64,000 nucleotides of DNA from Apus apus (lineage: Eukaryota; Chordata; Aves; Apodiformes; Apodidae), in assembly GCF_020740795.1 (NCBI RefSeq), contig NC_067290.1:12816001-12880000 (forward strand), given 5' to 3'. Position 1 is the stretch's first letter; each line of letters begins with the position of its first letter. Below, piece after piece: positions 12,301 through 24,400 of this stretch. The notes under the pieces are model-generated. The model saw nothing but the letters and a program-made list of their open reading frames with translations. It did not search any database and was not told the DNA's origin. The position numbers and the translations under genes were made by a program.

Positions 12301-15198
12301 CAGAGTGCTGCTTTCTGCAGCTGCCTCATGCCTCCCAGCAGAAATCCAGAACCAAAACTGCTTGTGGATGGGCTATGGGAAACCAGCTGAGTGAAAGAGA
12401 AAGTTGCTTTGGTAGAGCCAACAAGGCTATTGCTACTGGACTAAGGACCACTTTAGGGGTGTGATGGGGAGATCTCAAACTTGTACGGGCTGCACGAGTG
12501 TGACAACAGCCACCATCTACCCCTGAAGAAGCGTAGCCCCTGGGTGCAGCCGAGCAGAGAAGCTGTAGTTTTGCTCTGCGTTAGCACTGCCAACGTGCAA
12601 TGGATCTGAGACAGATCTTGGAGCTGACCCAGCATGATCTCAGCACACTTAAGGGTTTGGCCAAATGTTCTTGACTGCACGATGAGCTGCTGAACTGCAG
12701 ACCCTGCCCATGCCAGGCAGCAAGAAGGAACAGAGAGACTGCCTGGGGCAGCAGGACCACCGCCTAGCATGGGATACTCACACATTCCTGAAAGGCATTC
12801 TCCAGGGCTCCCACCACGAGGTCTTCTGCATGGATGTGCTTCTCCTCCACAAACTGTGGGTCGCTGTCACAAACACAGCGCCCGCTCAGATGCATGGGGG
12901 GACGGGCCTCTGTGATGCCTCCCACAACCTCCTCCAGCTTCTGCTTGATGCAGTAGTGCAAATAGTTGGAGGCGATGATGGCAGCTTCTGGGCCACCGTG
13001 GCCATCAAAGAGTGCCCAGTAGTAACCAGTCAGAAACTGCAGTGAGGAAGAGGGACAACAGGGCAAGATTTGCAGCCAACTCACCCCCCATACTGTTCCT
13101 CTGCATTCTAGGGGAGATGGGGCTACTCCATTTCACAAGAGGCTGAGGTGAAGCTGCTCCCAGGTGAGAGCATCCTGTGTGCCTGGTGCATGCTGCTCTC
13201 TCCCAGTGATGACAACAAACGCTGGCCCTCAAAAGCCTTGTAAGGGCAGTAAAGGAAAGGTGAGGACAGTGAGTAAAGGGGTTGCGTGCCCTCAGACGCT
13301 GCAAGGCATGGGCCAAAGAAATAGAAATGCCATGTAAGGGCAGAGTTGGGTGCTTACTGGCCAGGCATAGCGTACGTGGGTCCCCTAAATGTGTCCAAGG
13401 AAGGGTTTCAGCACGTGGGCATGTAGAACTGATGGGACAACTGTGTTTCCTGTACCTGGGCCCTTGGGTGCAGACCAGGGCCAGCAGCAGGGTGACCACA
13501 ACCTGCTTTACCTGTGTGGAGCACAGGATCAGCCACTCCTCATCTTCCTCCAGGCCCGGCTCTCTCCTGCGGACAGAGATCTGACAGCAGGCTGCCTGGT
13601 CCTCGTTGAACTCTGACTTCTCAGCATTTATAACCCTGGTAAGATCAGTAACAAAAGCTCCAGGTAAGGCATGTGGACACACTGCACCTTGCCTGCTCCC
13701 AGCCAGCTCTCCTGGGTGCTCCTCAGCCACAGTGAATGGCTGCACCTTGTCCCATCCTTCCAGCCCCACACTCCCCGCCCCCTTTTCAAACTCGAGGATC
13801 TCTTTGCTGGGGACCTAAATAACAAGTCCTTTATGTGCAGCAGGAAAAAAACTTGGCCAGGGACACAAGGAAGAGTGGTTTTGGAGCACCCTGTCATCAG
13901 GCAGCCCTTGTCAGCAGCCCAAGCTGTGCCATTTCCTTGGTGACACAATGAATTGCAAAACGATCACTGTTCTTCCTTTGCAGCCTGGCTAATGTTTGTC
14001 CCTGGATGGCAGTCTGTTCTCCTTGCACAGCTCAGAAATTTCTGAAATTCTGGTCTCTCCCTCCCTTTGTTTTTAAGATGCTTTGCCAGGAGTGAGGAGA
14101 TGGACCCCTAGTGCCTCTGGCACTTTCTCTGCCTCAAAAAACACTTTATCTGCACCAAACGTGCTTTCTGCTGTCCCGTCCCCCTGCCCAGGGAGAGCTC
14201 TCTGCCCGCCGCTGCCCAGCACAGCAGCCCCACGGAGCAGCCCTGCCTGATCAGCTCCCTGCAACCAGGGGACAGGTGACATCCCAGCGGCAAAAATGAC
14301 AATATATCAGGGGACAAGATGCACGAGCTGACCTAATGCTGCTCTCAGGGCTGCCCCTGACACTTGTGACAAGCACCGGTGACCGCTCTGCAGCCTGGCA
14401 GGGTGCGGGCAGAGGGATGGGGCAGAGGGATGCGGGCAGGGAGGCGGGCAGAGGGATGCGGGCAGAGGGATGCGGGCAGAGGGATGCGGGCAGAGGGATG
14501 GGGCAGGGGGATGCGGGCAGAGGGATGCGGGCAGGGAGGCGGGCAAGGAGGCGGGCAAGGAGGCGGGCAGAGGGATGCGGGCAGGAAGGCGGGCAGGTGC
14601 TGCCCCGCGCTGCCTCCAGCCACCGATGGGGAGAGAGAAGGAACGAGCCACCACACCAACCCTCTGTGGTGCCTGGAGGGAGGCAGCTGCTCCCTCCTCG
14701 CAGGCTGGCTGATTCCTGCCTCCCACCCTCCCTTGCCAGGGCAAGGCCAAAGCTCCGTGCTTGGGTCGCGGCTCCAGCCGCGGGAGCAGCGCGGGTACGG
14801 CGTGGACGGAGCGCGAGCACCCCCTGACCCGAAACCCCCGCATCTCTCTAACCCCACCCACATCCTGGACGTCCCTCCAAAGCTGCACTACACCCCGCCC
14901 AAAACCCTACGAGCACCCCTGCAGCCCCTCTAACCCCGCACCCCGCGGGTCTCCCGGAACCCCCTTCCCGGACTCACTCGGCGTAGCCCGTGCCCCAGGG
15001 CAGGGGCCGCTCGGGCCCGGTGCTCCGCACGGCCCGGCCACCCCGCGGGCTCTCCTCGACGCCGCCGCCGCCGCGCAGAAACTTGGGCCGGCGGTAGCGG
15101 GGGGTGGCGGGCGGCGGCCCCGGGCCAGGCCCCCGGGAGCAGCCGGGTCTCTCGGCGGGGCCGCCCCGGCGCAGCCGCCGCAGCCACTCGACAGACAT
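9321..15198 (-). CDS. PPM1M: Protein phosphatase, Mg2+/Mn2+ dependent, 1M (PP2C family)
   Basis: Ten coding exons read on the minus strand: 14978-15198, 13512-13635, 12782-13036, 12152-12264, 11532-11616, 11131-11249, 10604-10667, 10190-10297, 9748-9896 and 9321-9468. They total 1386 nt, or 461 residues plus stop; human PPM1M is about 459. The product is a PP2C-type Ser/Thr phosphatase using two Mn2+/Mg2+ ions. Visible PP2C motifs are FNEDQAA near residue 88, DGHGG at 126-130, GGCTAL, ANAGDSRA, TLAVSRGLGDHQ, ATDGLWD at 383-389 and SYDD at 443-446. The Asp residues in DGHGG, DGLWD and YDD are the expected metal ligands. The start at 15196-15198 (MSVEWLRRLRR) is chosen because mammalian proteins begin with a similar MSAGWFRRRF. 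An upstream in-frame ATG would add 69 residues. The gene is head-to-head with TWF2. All donors are GT; exon 8 uses GTCAGT, a weaker form. Confidence 0.96.
9469..14977 (-). other. PPM1M: PPM1M introns
   Basis: Nine introns: 9469-9747, 9897-10189, 10298-10603, 10668-11130, 11250-11531, 11617-12151, 12265-12781, 13037-13511 and 13636-14977. Most are 280-540 bp; the first intron, next to the promoter, is 1342 bp and holds the G-rich minisatellite listed separately. I see no other repeat or extra exon. The long open frames seen here in other frames are chance products of GC-rich sequence. Confidence 0.8.
14401..14600. repeat. G-rich minisatellite in PPM1M intron 1
   Basis: An imperfect tandem array on the + strand built from a 14-bp unit close to GCGGGCAGAGGGAT, interspersed with shorter 11-12-bp units close to GCGGGCAAGGAG. 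There are roughly fifteen units in all. The + strand carries runs of GGG at regular spacing, so the array could form G-quadruplexes. It keeps several frames open on both strands, which explains the long but meaningless open frames with repeated RAEGCGQ-like or ASLCPHPS-like peptides. Confidence 0.9.
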
Positions 15199-15403
15199 GG
15201 CGGTGGCCGCGCAGCGCCGCCCGCGTCCGCCAGGCGGCGACACTGAGCGGCGGCGGCTCCTCCCGGCTCCGGCTCCGCCCCGGGGCGGCGCGGGCCGCGG
15301 GTTGCGGGCTCCGGAAGCGGGGGGCGCTGCCTGCCGAGACGTTTCCTGCCCGGGACGCGGCGGAGCCGGAGCGGAGCGGAACGGAACGGAGGCGAGCGGA
15401 GCC
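15199..15403. promoter_or_regulatory. Bidirectional CpG-island promoter of PPM1M (-) and TWF2 (+)
   Basis: Only 205 bp separate the two start codons. The segment and its flanks (about 14.75-15.5 kb) are very GC- and CpG-rich and have no TATA box. It contains a 14-bp palindromic double GC box, CCGCCCCGGGGCGG, at 15275-15288 (Sp1/KLF-type) and an ETS/GABP-type site CCGGAAGCG at 15311-15319. Both motif classes are typical of divergent CpG promoters. Bases 15362-15403 are a short run of GGAGC/GGAAC units in the TWF2 5' UTR. Assignment as a promoter is inferred from gene arrangement and motifs. Confidence 0.85.
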
Positions 15404-18400
15404 ATGACTCACCAGACCGGTATCCACGGTAAGCGGTGCCGTCGGGCCCCTCCCGCTCCTCTCCGCGGGGTTGGGGGGGCTCCCCGCAGCCCCCGCAGGG
15501 CTGGGCAGGGCTCGGACCCTCGCCCTAGGGCTGGGCTGCTCCTTCGCACCCCTCTCGGGAGGCATCTCAGCATCCCTCGGCTGCCGGGCGGTGTCGGTAG
15601 CGATGATGGAGGCGATAAGATGAAGCTTCCTGAGGGAGCGGCAGGTTTCCCTGCCGGGGGTGGGGAGCGCTGAGCCAGGCTCGGGGCGTTTGGGCGTTTG
15701 TAGGAGGTGCAGGAGGTGGTCTGGCTCCGGGGGTGCTGCCGGTGCGGGACTCCCCTGTATCCTTTGTCTGGGCTGATGCTCGGTAAACCGCCGTGACACC
15801 GCTCCTAAAGATGCCTTCTGCTGCGGGAGCACCTCAGTCCACGCAGCTCTGTTTCCCTGCAGCTCCGCATGAGCCCCGGCCACATCTCCGCGCCCTGCGG
15901 TGGGGCTGGGCCCCCTCCCGGGGGGACTGCGGAGAGCCTGAATAGATTCCTCCTGCCTGACCGTAGCCGGTGGGTGTGGGGGAAAGCTCCCCGTTTTCTC
16001 TGCTCGTTCCCACGGGACCCCGCCGGCACCCTGAGATGATGGCTTTAGCTTTTAGGGGCATATTTGGTGCGTGACGGTGTGTCCTCACGGTGTTTCCTTC
16101 CTGCTCCCCCACCGCAACTCAATTAACAATATTAATCAGGACTAGAGGTGCTGCATAATTTATGTAACTGAATCAATATGTGAGCAGGGATGTGAGAGCA
16201 GCCGCCCGGGGAACCCTGCGCTGGGCCATTCATGTGCAAATCCAGCAGCGCTGAGTGTCCCGGGAGGGGAGCTGGGATGTTGTCCTCACAACTCCGTTCC
16301 TTATGGCCAGCACCTTTGTGCAAAGGTGTTGGACTTGTGGCTGCTGTTCCTTTGTGGCACGAGCATCCTTGTGTCTGAGTGCAATCAAGGGCATCCTTCC
16401 CTTTCAGATGCCCCTGGAGAAGCCGTAGCTGAGAAGCAGCTAGTGATGGTGCTGGGAAGCAGTTAGTGATGGTGCTTAGGTGTTTCTCCATCCATCATCA
16501 GGGTGGACCCCATCACCCACCTGAACTCTTAGCACACTGGCCCAGCTGTGCAGAGCATTCCCATGGGGTTTGGTGCAGCCAAGGCCCCTTGCGCTGTCTG
16601 TGCCCCATGAGGCTGCTGCCTGTTGCTGGACTCCTGTGATGTTCCTGTGCCACTGGTGCCATCCTCCCGGTGCCCTGTGCCTGCCAGGGGCACACTCTGC
16701 CTCAGCAAAGCCCAGAGCACTGACCTTCACCGACCTTGGTTGCCCACCACTTGGCAAACCCTGCGGGGACCAGTGCTGAGAGTCGCCGTGAGCTGTCGCT
16801 GCCCACGGGAGGTGACGTGTCCCGTCACCACGCTCTGCTGGAAAGGGGAAGAGACCCAGACTTCCCTCCAGGAGCTACAGCCAGTGCAGGCCAGGAACGG
16901 ACCCAGGCAGCAGATGCCTGAGCTCAGGAGGATGTTAAAAACCTCCAAGTGGTTGTGAAAAAGTAACTTGTGTTGGGGGGTCTCACTCTCCCAGCATTTC
17001 GGGAATCTGTGGTGGCTCAGCTCTCTGGGTCTCCTCGTCCATCCCCTGCTGCATGGTTGTTCTTTCAGGAAGTGGCTGTTTCCCCTCTGAACACAAATCT
17101 GTCCTTGTGATGCTGAGCCAGGGTGCTCTGAGTGTAAGCACCTCCTGGTCAGGGGGTTTGGGGGCTTTTGGTCCTCCCAGGCACCGTGGTGAGATGCATT
17201 CCTTTGCTCAGCAGATACAGATTGGGAATCAGATGAGGAGCAGCAGTCCCACTGCTACTTCATCCCCTCTGCTGAGATGCTGAGCTTTGGTGTTTGCCAA
17301 GGAGGGATTTGCTGCATCTTCCTGATTTCTGGGGCCTTGTTATTTTTGTGCGTGCATCGCTTTATGTTTTTTTCATTCCCATTTCTTCCGTTTGCAGGAA
17401 GGCATCTTCTCCCAGGGGAATTCCAATTGGACCTGCCAGCTGGCTCAGGGGAGGTTGTGGGCAAGCTGGTGAGAGGTTTTGGGCACCTTTGTGCTAGATC
17501 AGCATGAGAGCAGGGCCCTGCTATGGAGTTATTCTGGCTTTTGGGGAGAGGTGGGTGGTCCCCAGGGGCAGAGCAATGGCAGTGCTCGTTTGGTGTGGGG
17601 TGTTTAATTAGGGCTGAGCCTTTCATGCAGAGGCAAGAGGCCAATTGTTATTTTTTTTTAGGTATCCTTTGTAACTCTCTTGAAGGTGGTGGCAAGAAAA
17701 CTGAGCTGCCATGGAGACTGCCAGGCAGGGGAGGTGGTTGGAAGCTATCAGGGTTTGCTCTGGTCTTCCTAGGTCTGAAAACCTGCTTTTTAAGTACAGC
17801 TGGGAGGATTCAACAAGTATTTTTGTAGTCCCTGTTCTACACCCTAAGCAGTGTTAGATGGGGACAGCATTTGCTGTTCAAGTTTAAAACCTTAGGAAGG
17901 TGATGCTGAACCAGGGCTTTGATGCTGACAGGAGGTCATCTGCTTTCAGCTGCTTCTGGGTAGTCTTTGATGACCTTTGGGTAGTGAGAAAACAGTCTCT
18001 TAAAAGGGATTTGTTGTTTGGTTTTTTTTCATCTAGAAAGCAAAGAAATCAAATGCATGTTGTTTCTTCAACCAAAAAAAAAATAGAGCTTGGTGTCTGC
18101 TTTTTCTGGGGCAGGTGGCGAGTTGTGGGGATGGAAAAGGGCCCTCTCTCTCATCCATGGCTGAACCCCTGCTTTGCCCGGGACTGGCTCTTGCATTGGG
18201 AAAGCATCTGGTAGGAATGGGTGTTTGCTTCAGGAGAAGCATAACCATGATGCACTCGGGCTTGAATGATGTCAGATGGGGATAAAAAAAGGAACAGAAA
18301 GGGGTGACCTGGGAGCTGCTGGGTCTGTATAGGTCTAATTTGAAATAAATTGTCTTCCTGGCTCCTCAGTGAGAAGAAAGCTGGAGAAAGAAGGAGCTTC

Positions 18401-21400
18401 TCTCTCCATCCACTGCCTCCTCAGTCCCTCTCTTCTGCTGTGCTGGGAGGCAGTGCTGGATCCCGAGGTGCTTGTCTGCCTGAATTTGGGGGCAACTTCA
18501 TGGCTGGGATGCTGGGGGTAACTCCCAAACTGGGGATGCATCACACTGTGCCATCAGTGGAAGAGAAGAAGGGATGGCTGGTGTGTGGCCCCTGGCATCC
18601 TTGGAGGACAGAGGGCAATGAGCTGCTGCAAGAATGGTTTCAAGAAGCCAGGCCCTGCTTGTGAGCTCTTCTCTGGGGTCAGCACCCAATTTTGAGGTTG
18701 ACACCCATATCCTAGAGAGTGGCATATCAGGATGACCAGACCAGCAGCGTGGGTGGACAACCAGACAAAAGCCTGAGATGTAAAACCTCTGTAAGTTAAG
18801 CACCTAAAGTGGTGAGATAGAGGAGATCCCTAGGAAAGCATTGCAAGATCACTGCCAGAGTCTGTTCCTGGGTTCCTCTCTGCCTTCAATGCCCAAACCA
18901 GTGCTCCCAGTGGTGGCTTTGCTGGGCAGAGAAGAGGAGTACTGACCAGCAACTTCTGCAGGCAAAGCAGGACTCTGGATGCTGGCACCGAGGCTTGACT
19001 CGAGGATGCTGTGTCTCCAGCTGGATTCAACTGGTGCTGCCTGCAGGGTGTGTGCTGCTCACCCTGGAGCGACAGAAGGGCCGAGCAGCTCTGATCTGAG
19101 GTGCCAGAGTGGAGAACAGAGGCTTTCCAGGCACACAGGGAGAATCAGGTGCTGAGTGGCTGAAAGTCTCTGGGCAGGATTTGCAATACAAACCAGGAGT
19201 TGCAATACAGACCATGAAATCCTGCAGGGTACAGACCATGAAATCCTGCAGGGTACAGACCATGAAATCCTGCAGGATACAGCCCAGGCCCACAGAAAAT
19301 TGAGAAAAAGGCTTTGCTTCTCTCCTCCCTTGCTCATACATTTTTTTCCACTTATTTCTATTTTCTTCTGACATCTGTAGCTTTTTCCCAGAGAAAAGCT
19401 ATCCTGCAAGGACATTTTTCCATTTTTTCATGGTGAGAAATAAAATCCTCTTAGTGCTTAAACCAGCCAGGCCCGGCAGCAGAGGAGCTTTCTGCAGCAA
19501 GAGGGTTGAGCAGGGGCTGCCTGATGGAATTAGGCTGGGGTAGGCTGAAATGAGGGAATTTCAGCAGCAGCAACAGCTATTTTGTGCCTGTTGCAGTTGT
19601 GCCTTTTCCAGGACACCCCAGCAGAGCTGCCTGCACAGGGAAAATGTGGGTGGTGCAGATGTACCAGCGTTCTGTCCATCAGCATCTCATCTACTCTCTG
19701 GCCAAGCATCCTTGGAGCTTGGACAAGTTTTGCTCAGTTTTGTAGCTGGATTTTTGGCTGAGTTTCCACAGGCACTGTGCCCTCGGATGGTGAAAGGGAA
19801 GCAGCAGCTTGGAGTCGCATCAACTTGAAGATGATGTCCAGGGAATGAAAGATTGATGGCCAGAGGCTCGGGTTTCCTGGCAGGAGGGTGAGGTGACTGG
19901 ATGTACGGAGAGAGGCATCTGTTTCAGGGAGCATGTATTATTGATCTGGGAGCTGCCACCAGGTTGGGGGAGGACTGGGAGGGGTTGAATGAGCAAAAAC
20001 CTGTTGCTCCTCCAAGAAGCAAATGAGGGGATGGAGGAGGGAGAGGTGTGGGAGTGTCGGCGTGGCTGTCACCTCTGTCCCTGTCACCTCCGTCCGTCAC
20101 CTCCGTGTCCCTGTCCCCACTTTGCTCCCCCGGGTGCTGCGCAGGCGGCTGTGCTGGCACCCAGCACCCCCTGTCAGCCTGTTGCTGTGGCTACAGCTGT
20201 CACCAGTGTGCCCGGCCTCCTTTCAGCCTGCCTCTGCTCTGAGGAGCTCAGCGGGGCTGGAGACATCCCAAAAGGCCGGGGTTTAGGGAAGGTTCTAGGG
20301 ATGCTTTAGGGGTGGCTTTTACCCACAAGCGCCGTCTCGCTGCTCCATCTCGCAGCTCTTTTTGGGGAATTGTGATGTTTCAAGCACTGAAACCTCCTAG
20401 GAACCAATCCAAATGGCTGTGTCCCAGGGCAGGGAAGCTGCAAATGGCACATCTGTGGAGTGGATCTGGCCACCCCAGTGGTCCCCAAGGCCTGGGGTCT
20501 TTGAGCTTTGGTCTGTGCCTGCTCGGTGCCACCAGGTGGCACTGCCATGCCTTCCCATCGTGAGCTCCACTTCTCTTCTGGCAGCTTGCCTGCATGGTTG
20601 GGGCCAGCTGAAGGCCACCGCTGGCCAAACTGTCACCTCTGCCACGCCACAAGATGCCCCAAGTCTGGATGCCCTGGTGCCGATGCCCAGCTCTGCTCAG
20701 CCCTCTATCCCAAATGGGTGCCAGGTACCGTGGGGCAGGGAGGCTTTGTGGTGCAAGGGGACCTGGGACACACTCTTAGCAGGCTGCTAAATGCATTTTA
20801 ATTCATGCAGGTGGCTCATGGATAGGGGACAACTCATCTGCAGCCTACAGGCTGGTGGGAGAGGGAGGTGTTGCACGACTTGGTGGCTGGAGGCGATTTT
20901 TGAGCTGCCATGAGAGGGTGGCTGAGGAGGTACAGGTGCTTGTGTGCCATGTCTGCCAGGAGGGTTGGCAGGGAAAGGCCAGAAGATTCCTCAAGACACT
21001 ACCAAGCTCACTCTGCCTCAACACAGCAGCATCCTGGGAGGACTTCTGGAGGTCTTTCAGGGCAGGGATAGAGGCATGGTGACCTTCCCAGTGTTTGGTC
21101 ACCCTCATAATGAGATTTCCTAAATGCCAAGGTGGCATTTCTGTTGTTTCTGATTGTAAAAACCAGTACAAGGTGTTCATTTTTTTCTCCTCTGGGCTGA
21201 CCAGCCCCATTTATTTCAGTCATCCTGCACACTGTGCCTTCTGGCATAGCTGCTGTTCACCCTGTGCCTTGCGCCTTGCATGATGCTGAGCCTGGACATC
21301 CTTTTTGTGCTGTGCCCCACATCTCATCAGCACCAAATAACACTATGTGCTCTTGTTCTTGCCTTCACAAATTACTTTGCCTGTGACAACATGAAGCAAT

Positions 21401-24400
21401 TAGCCTGTAACTTGGCTTGCAACTCAATTCTCTTCTCTGGAGCTGCTGGACTCTACCCTTCACTGGTATAGCTAGTCCTTCTGCTAATTATGGTGCTTTG
21501 CTTCCTATTGAGTTTCATCCTATTTTTCTTTTTTTGCAGCCCTTCTCTAGTCTGCTGAGAGACCAGTCAGTTCTTTTCCAGTACATGTTTGCATCTCCTC
21601 TAGCTTCCCATCTTACAGCTGCAGAAAACACTATTGCAGTTGTCAGAGGTGTTTGTGGAAATATGGACTAAACCTGGACCCACCATAGGTCCCCAGGAGA
21701 CCTTGCTCAATCCAACCTCTGAGACCTCTTAGAGTGAGTTTTCCATGCAGTTTTGTGCCTGTGACATACAGGTTCACACCCTATGTTTCCCAGGCTGGTT
21801 TCTGACACTTGGAGACACCTAAAAAGCTAAGCTGAGACCCTTGGAGCCCACAGGTCTGTGGCTCTGCTGGAGGAAAATAGGTTGATCTTGGTAGGTCCCT
21901 GCTGGCTGTAGCCCAGCATGGGTTTGTTTCTGGAGTATTTGTTCCAGGATTTTTCAGGAATCTATGTCAAGAGGTTGAGTTGGATGTGTGAGTCCTGGTC
22001 CAGTCCTCTGCTCCCATCATTACTCCCTTCCCCATCTGGACACAAGGACAGGTGCAGCTGGCCCCATGGATTGGCCATGCTGATGTGTACCCAGCATCTC
22101 CTTTCCTACCTCACCTCCTTTTCAAATGCAGAAGGAGACAAACCAGATAAAGAAGCTGATCTTTGTGGTTTCCCAGTATGTGGGTTTTGCAGCCCTTGAG
22201 GTCAGTCCTGGAGACTTCCCAGCATGGAGATGCCTTGGGGCAGAGGCATCACTCACCTCCATCTCCAGGGTAAAGTTCCCTCCTTGCTTTCTTCCAGAGC
22301 CAACTCTAGACTTTTTTATTAATATTGCAGGCACACAAGCCATCTCATTAAGTCTGCTGTGCCAATTAAGTCGTAATCACACCATAATGAAGCAGTTGCT
22401 GAGCTCATGCTGAAAACCTTCCCTAGCTTATTCCTTTCCCTCCCTGCTGGTTCTTGGCAGTGTTGCTAGGGACAGAAGGGGACATCAAAGACACATTGAT
22501 AATTTTTTAAAATTTAATTTAAAATTGCATTATTATTAATAATATTTATTATTTCAGCAGAATTAAGGCTCGCTCTGAGGTTTTTCTGAAAGCTTGACGA
22601 CTGTCTCCTCTGAAATTATCTCTCCTTTGGCAGACCCTGTGGCACTTCCCATTGTGCACCCGACTCCTCTGGCACCATCTCTGCTTCTCCCCAACCCCTT
22701 ATCCCCTCTGTACCTACACAGGTTCCAGCACTTGGCTGTCACTTGTCAGTACTCAACTGTCAGTCATCCCAGCTGTTGATCCAGTACTTCTGGGCACTCT
22801 TGGCATTTTCAGGGGGGATGGAGGTGCTGTGTTTGCCTAGACTCCTGATTTTCCACATGCCCTTGGGCTCTGGGAAGGATGAGGTCAGACTGGAGGGATT
22901 TGCAAGCCTGCTAGTATTGCAGAGCTTTCCTCTTTCTCCCCTGTAGCTGATGCTATAGAAACATCCAAAGCCAATGTTTTTCTCTCTTATTTTGACAGTG
23001 CGGTAGGAATCAGGGAAGCTTTATGCTTATTAGGAGCTTCTGTCTCCTGCATGAGTTTTCTGGGGTGTATAAATGTCTCTCTCTTTCTCCTCCCCTTCTG
23101 CCTCTTGTGTTTGCAATAACCACAGATGCTGTCGGAAGGAAACAGCCGTTCTCAACAGGGAAAAGGGATAAAAATATCAGAGCAGCCTTGGATGGGAGCT
23201 GCAGGAGGAGGCTGAGCTCCCAACCAGTGCTGGAGAGGGTGAAGGTCTCTGCTGGGGACTGGGAGAGCCATGTGACTCGATGATGGAGGGAGAAGGGTGG
23301 CTTGCTCGTGGTGGGATTACCCAGCAAACATTCTGTGTGTCCTGCTGGGGTGGCATCTCTGGGTTTGTGGGACACCAGCCTGGGGCTCTTCCTCTTCTTT
23401 CTGTGGCAGAAGAAACCATCTGGACCTCTCCTCAGGGCAGGCTTTGATCTGCTGGGACAGATGCATCTCAGATATATCACTTGGTAGGGACAGGCAGGAG
23501 TTCCCCTCAGGAACGCCCTGGGACATCCTTACCTGCCTCTACCTCATCTTCAGTGGGACCAAAGCAGAATGGATACAGCTCCTGCTGGCACGGGTGGCTT
23601 GTGCAGCTGCTGCCCCTTTCTGGCAGATGTAGGGACGATTTTCTTTGCGAGGTGCCTTGACCCTGGATCCTCTTGGGCTCCAGGGACCAAAGCAGGGCTC
23701 CCTCCTGCTGCAGGCTGCTCCAGCACGGTGATGGATACTGGGGAGGCAGCGAGGCAAAGCACTGGCAGCAGTGGGCTGCTGACACTGACTCCAAGTACAG
23801 ATCCTGGCATGGACAAAGGGGTGTCTGCCTGGGTCTCTAGTCTTAGCAATGCTGGTTTCTTTAGTATTTATTAAAAGCATGGAGATCCCTGTGGTTTGGA
23901 ACTCACAGGACCTCTTTGGCTGTGCAGCCACATCCAGGCAGGGTCTCAGGCTTGTACTTGAAGGGGCTTTTGGGGGAGTTGAGCTGGGAGGTGCTTGTTG
24001 CTGCCTGGGTTGTGAGATGCTCCTTGCTGGGGGGTCAGCACCACCAAGCTCAATCTTGTGAGTGTTGCCTTCATAGGTAGTGTGTCCCAGGTGGGATGGG
24101 GAGCTCTGCACCAGTGATGCTTTCTGAGTGGGCAAGTTAAGCCTCTGACATTGGCTGTGGACGGCCCTGTCAGCATCTGCTGTCACCTCCTGGTAGGATG
24201 CTGCAGACCAGTGGCTGGTGATCAGGGAGGGAACATGAGGAGGAAGGTGGCTCCCCAAAATGCTTACCAAAAGCCAAAACCAAAGCCCTACCAGCTGTGG
24301 AGCAAAACCCTGGGGCCTTTGCCTTTTCCTTCTCCAGGAGCTCACCTTCATTGGAGCCATGGTGGTCTGATTGGCCTGAAGTAGCAGCAGGGGAGGTTCA

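Noticed and set aside
14251-14933. Several overlapping open frames with repeated peptides
   Set aside because: They are translations of the G-rich minisatellite in PPM1M intron 1.
14930-15883. 317-codon minus-strand open frame over the PPM1M/TWF2 promoter
   Set aside because: It is in a different frame from PPM1M and sits in CpG-island DNA where stops are rare. The peptide is Arg/Pro/Ala-rich without family similarity.
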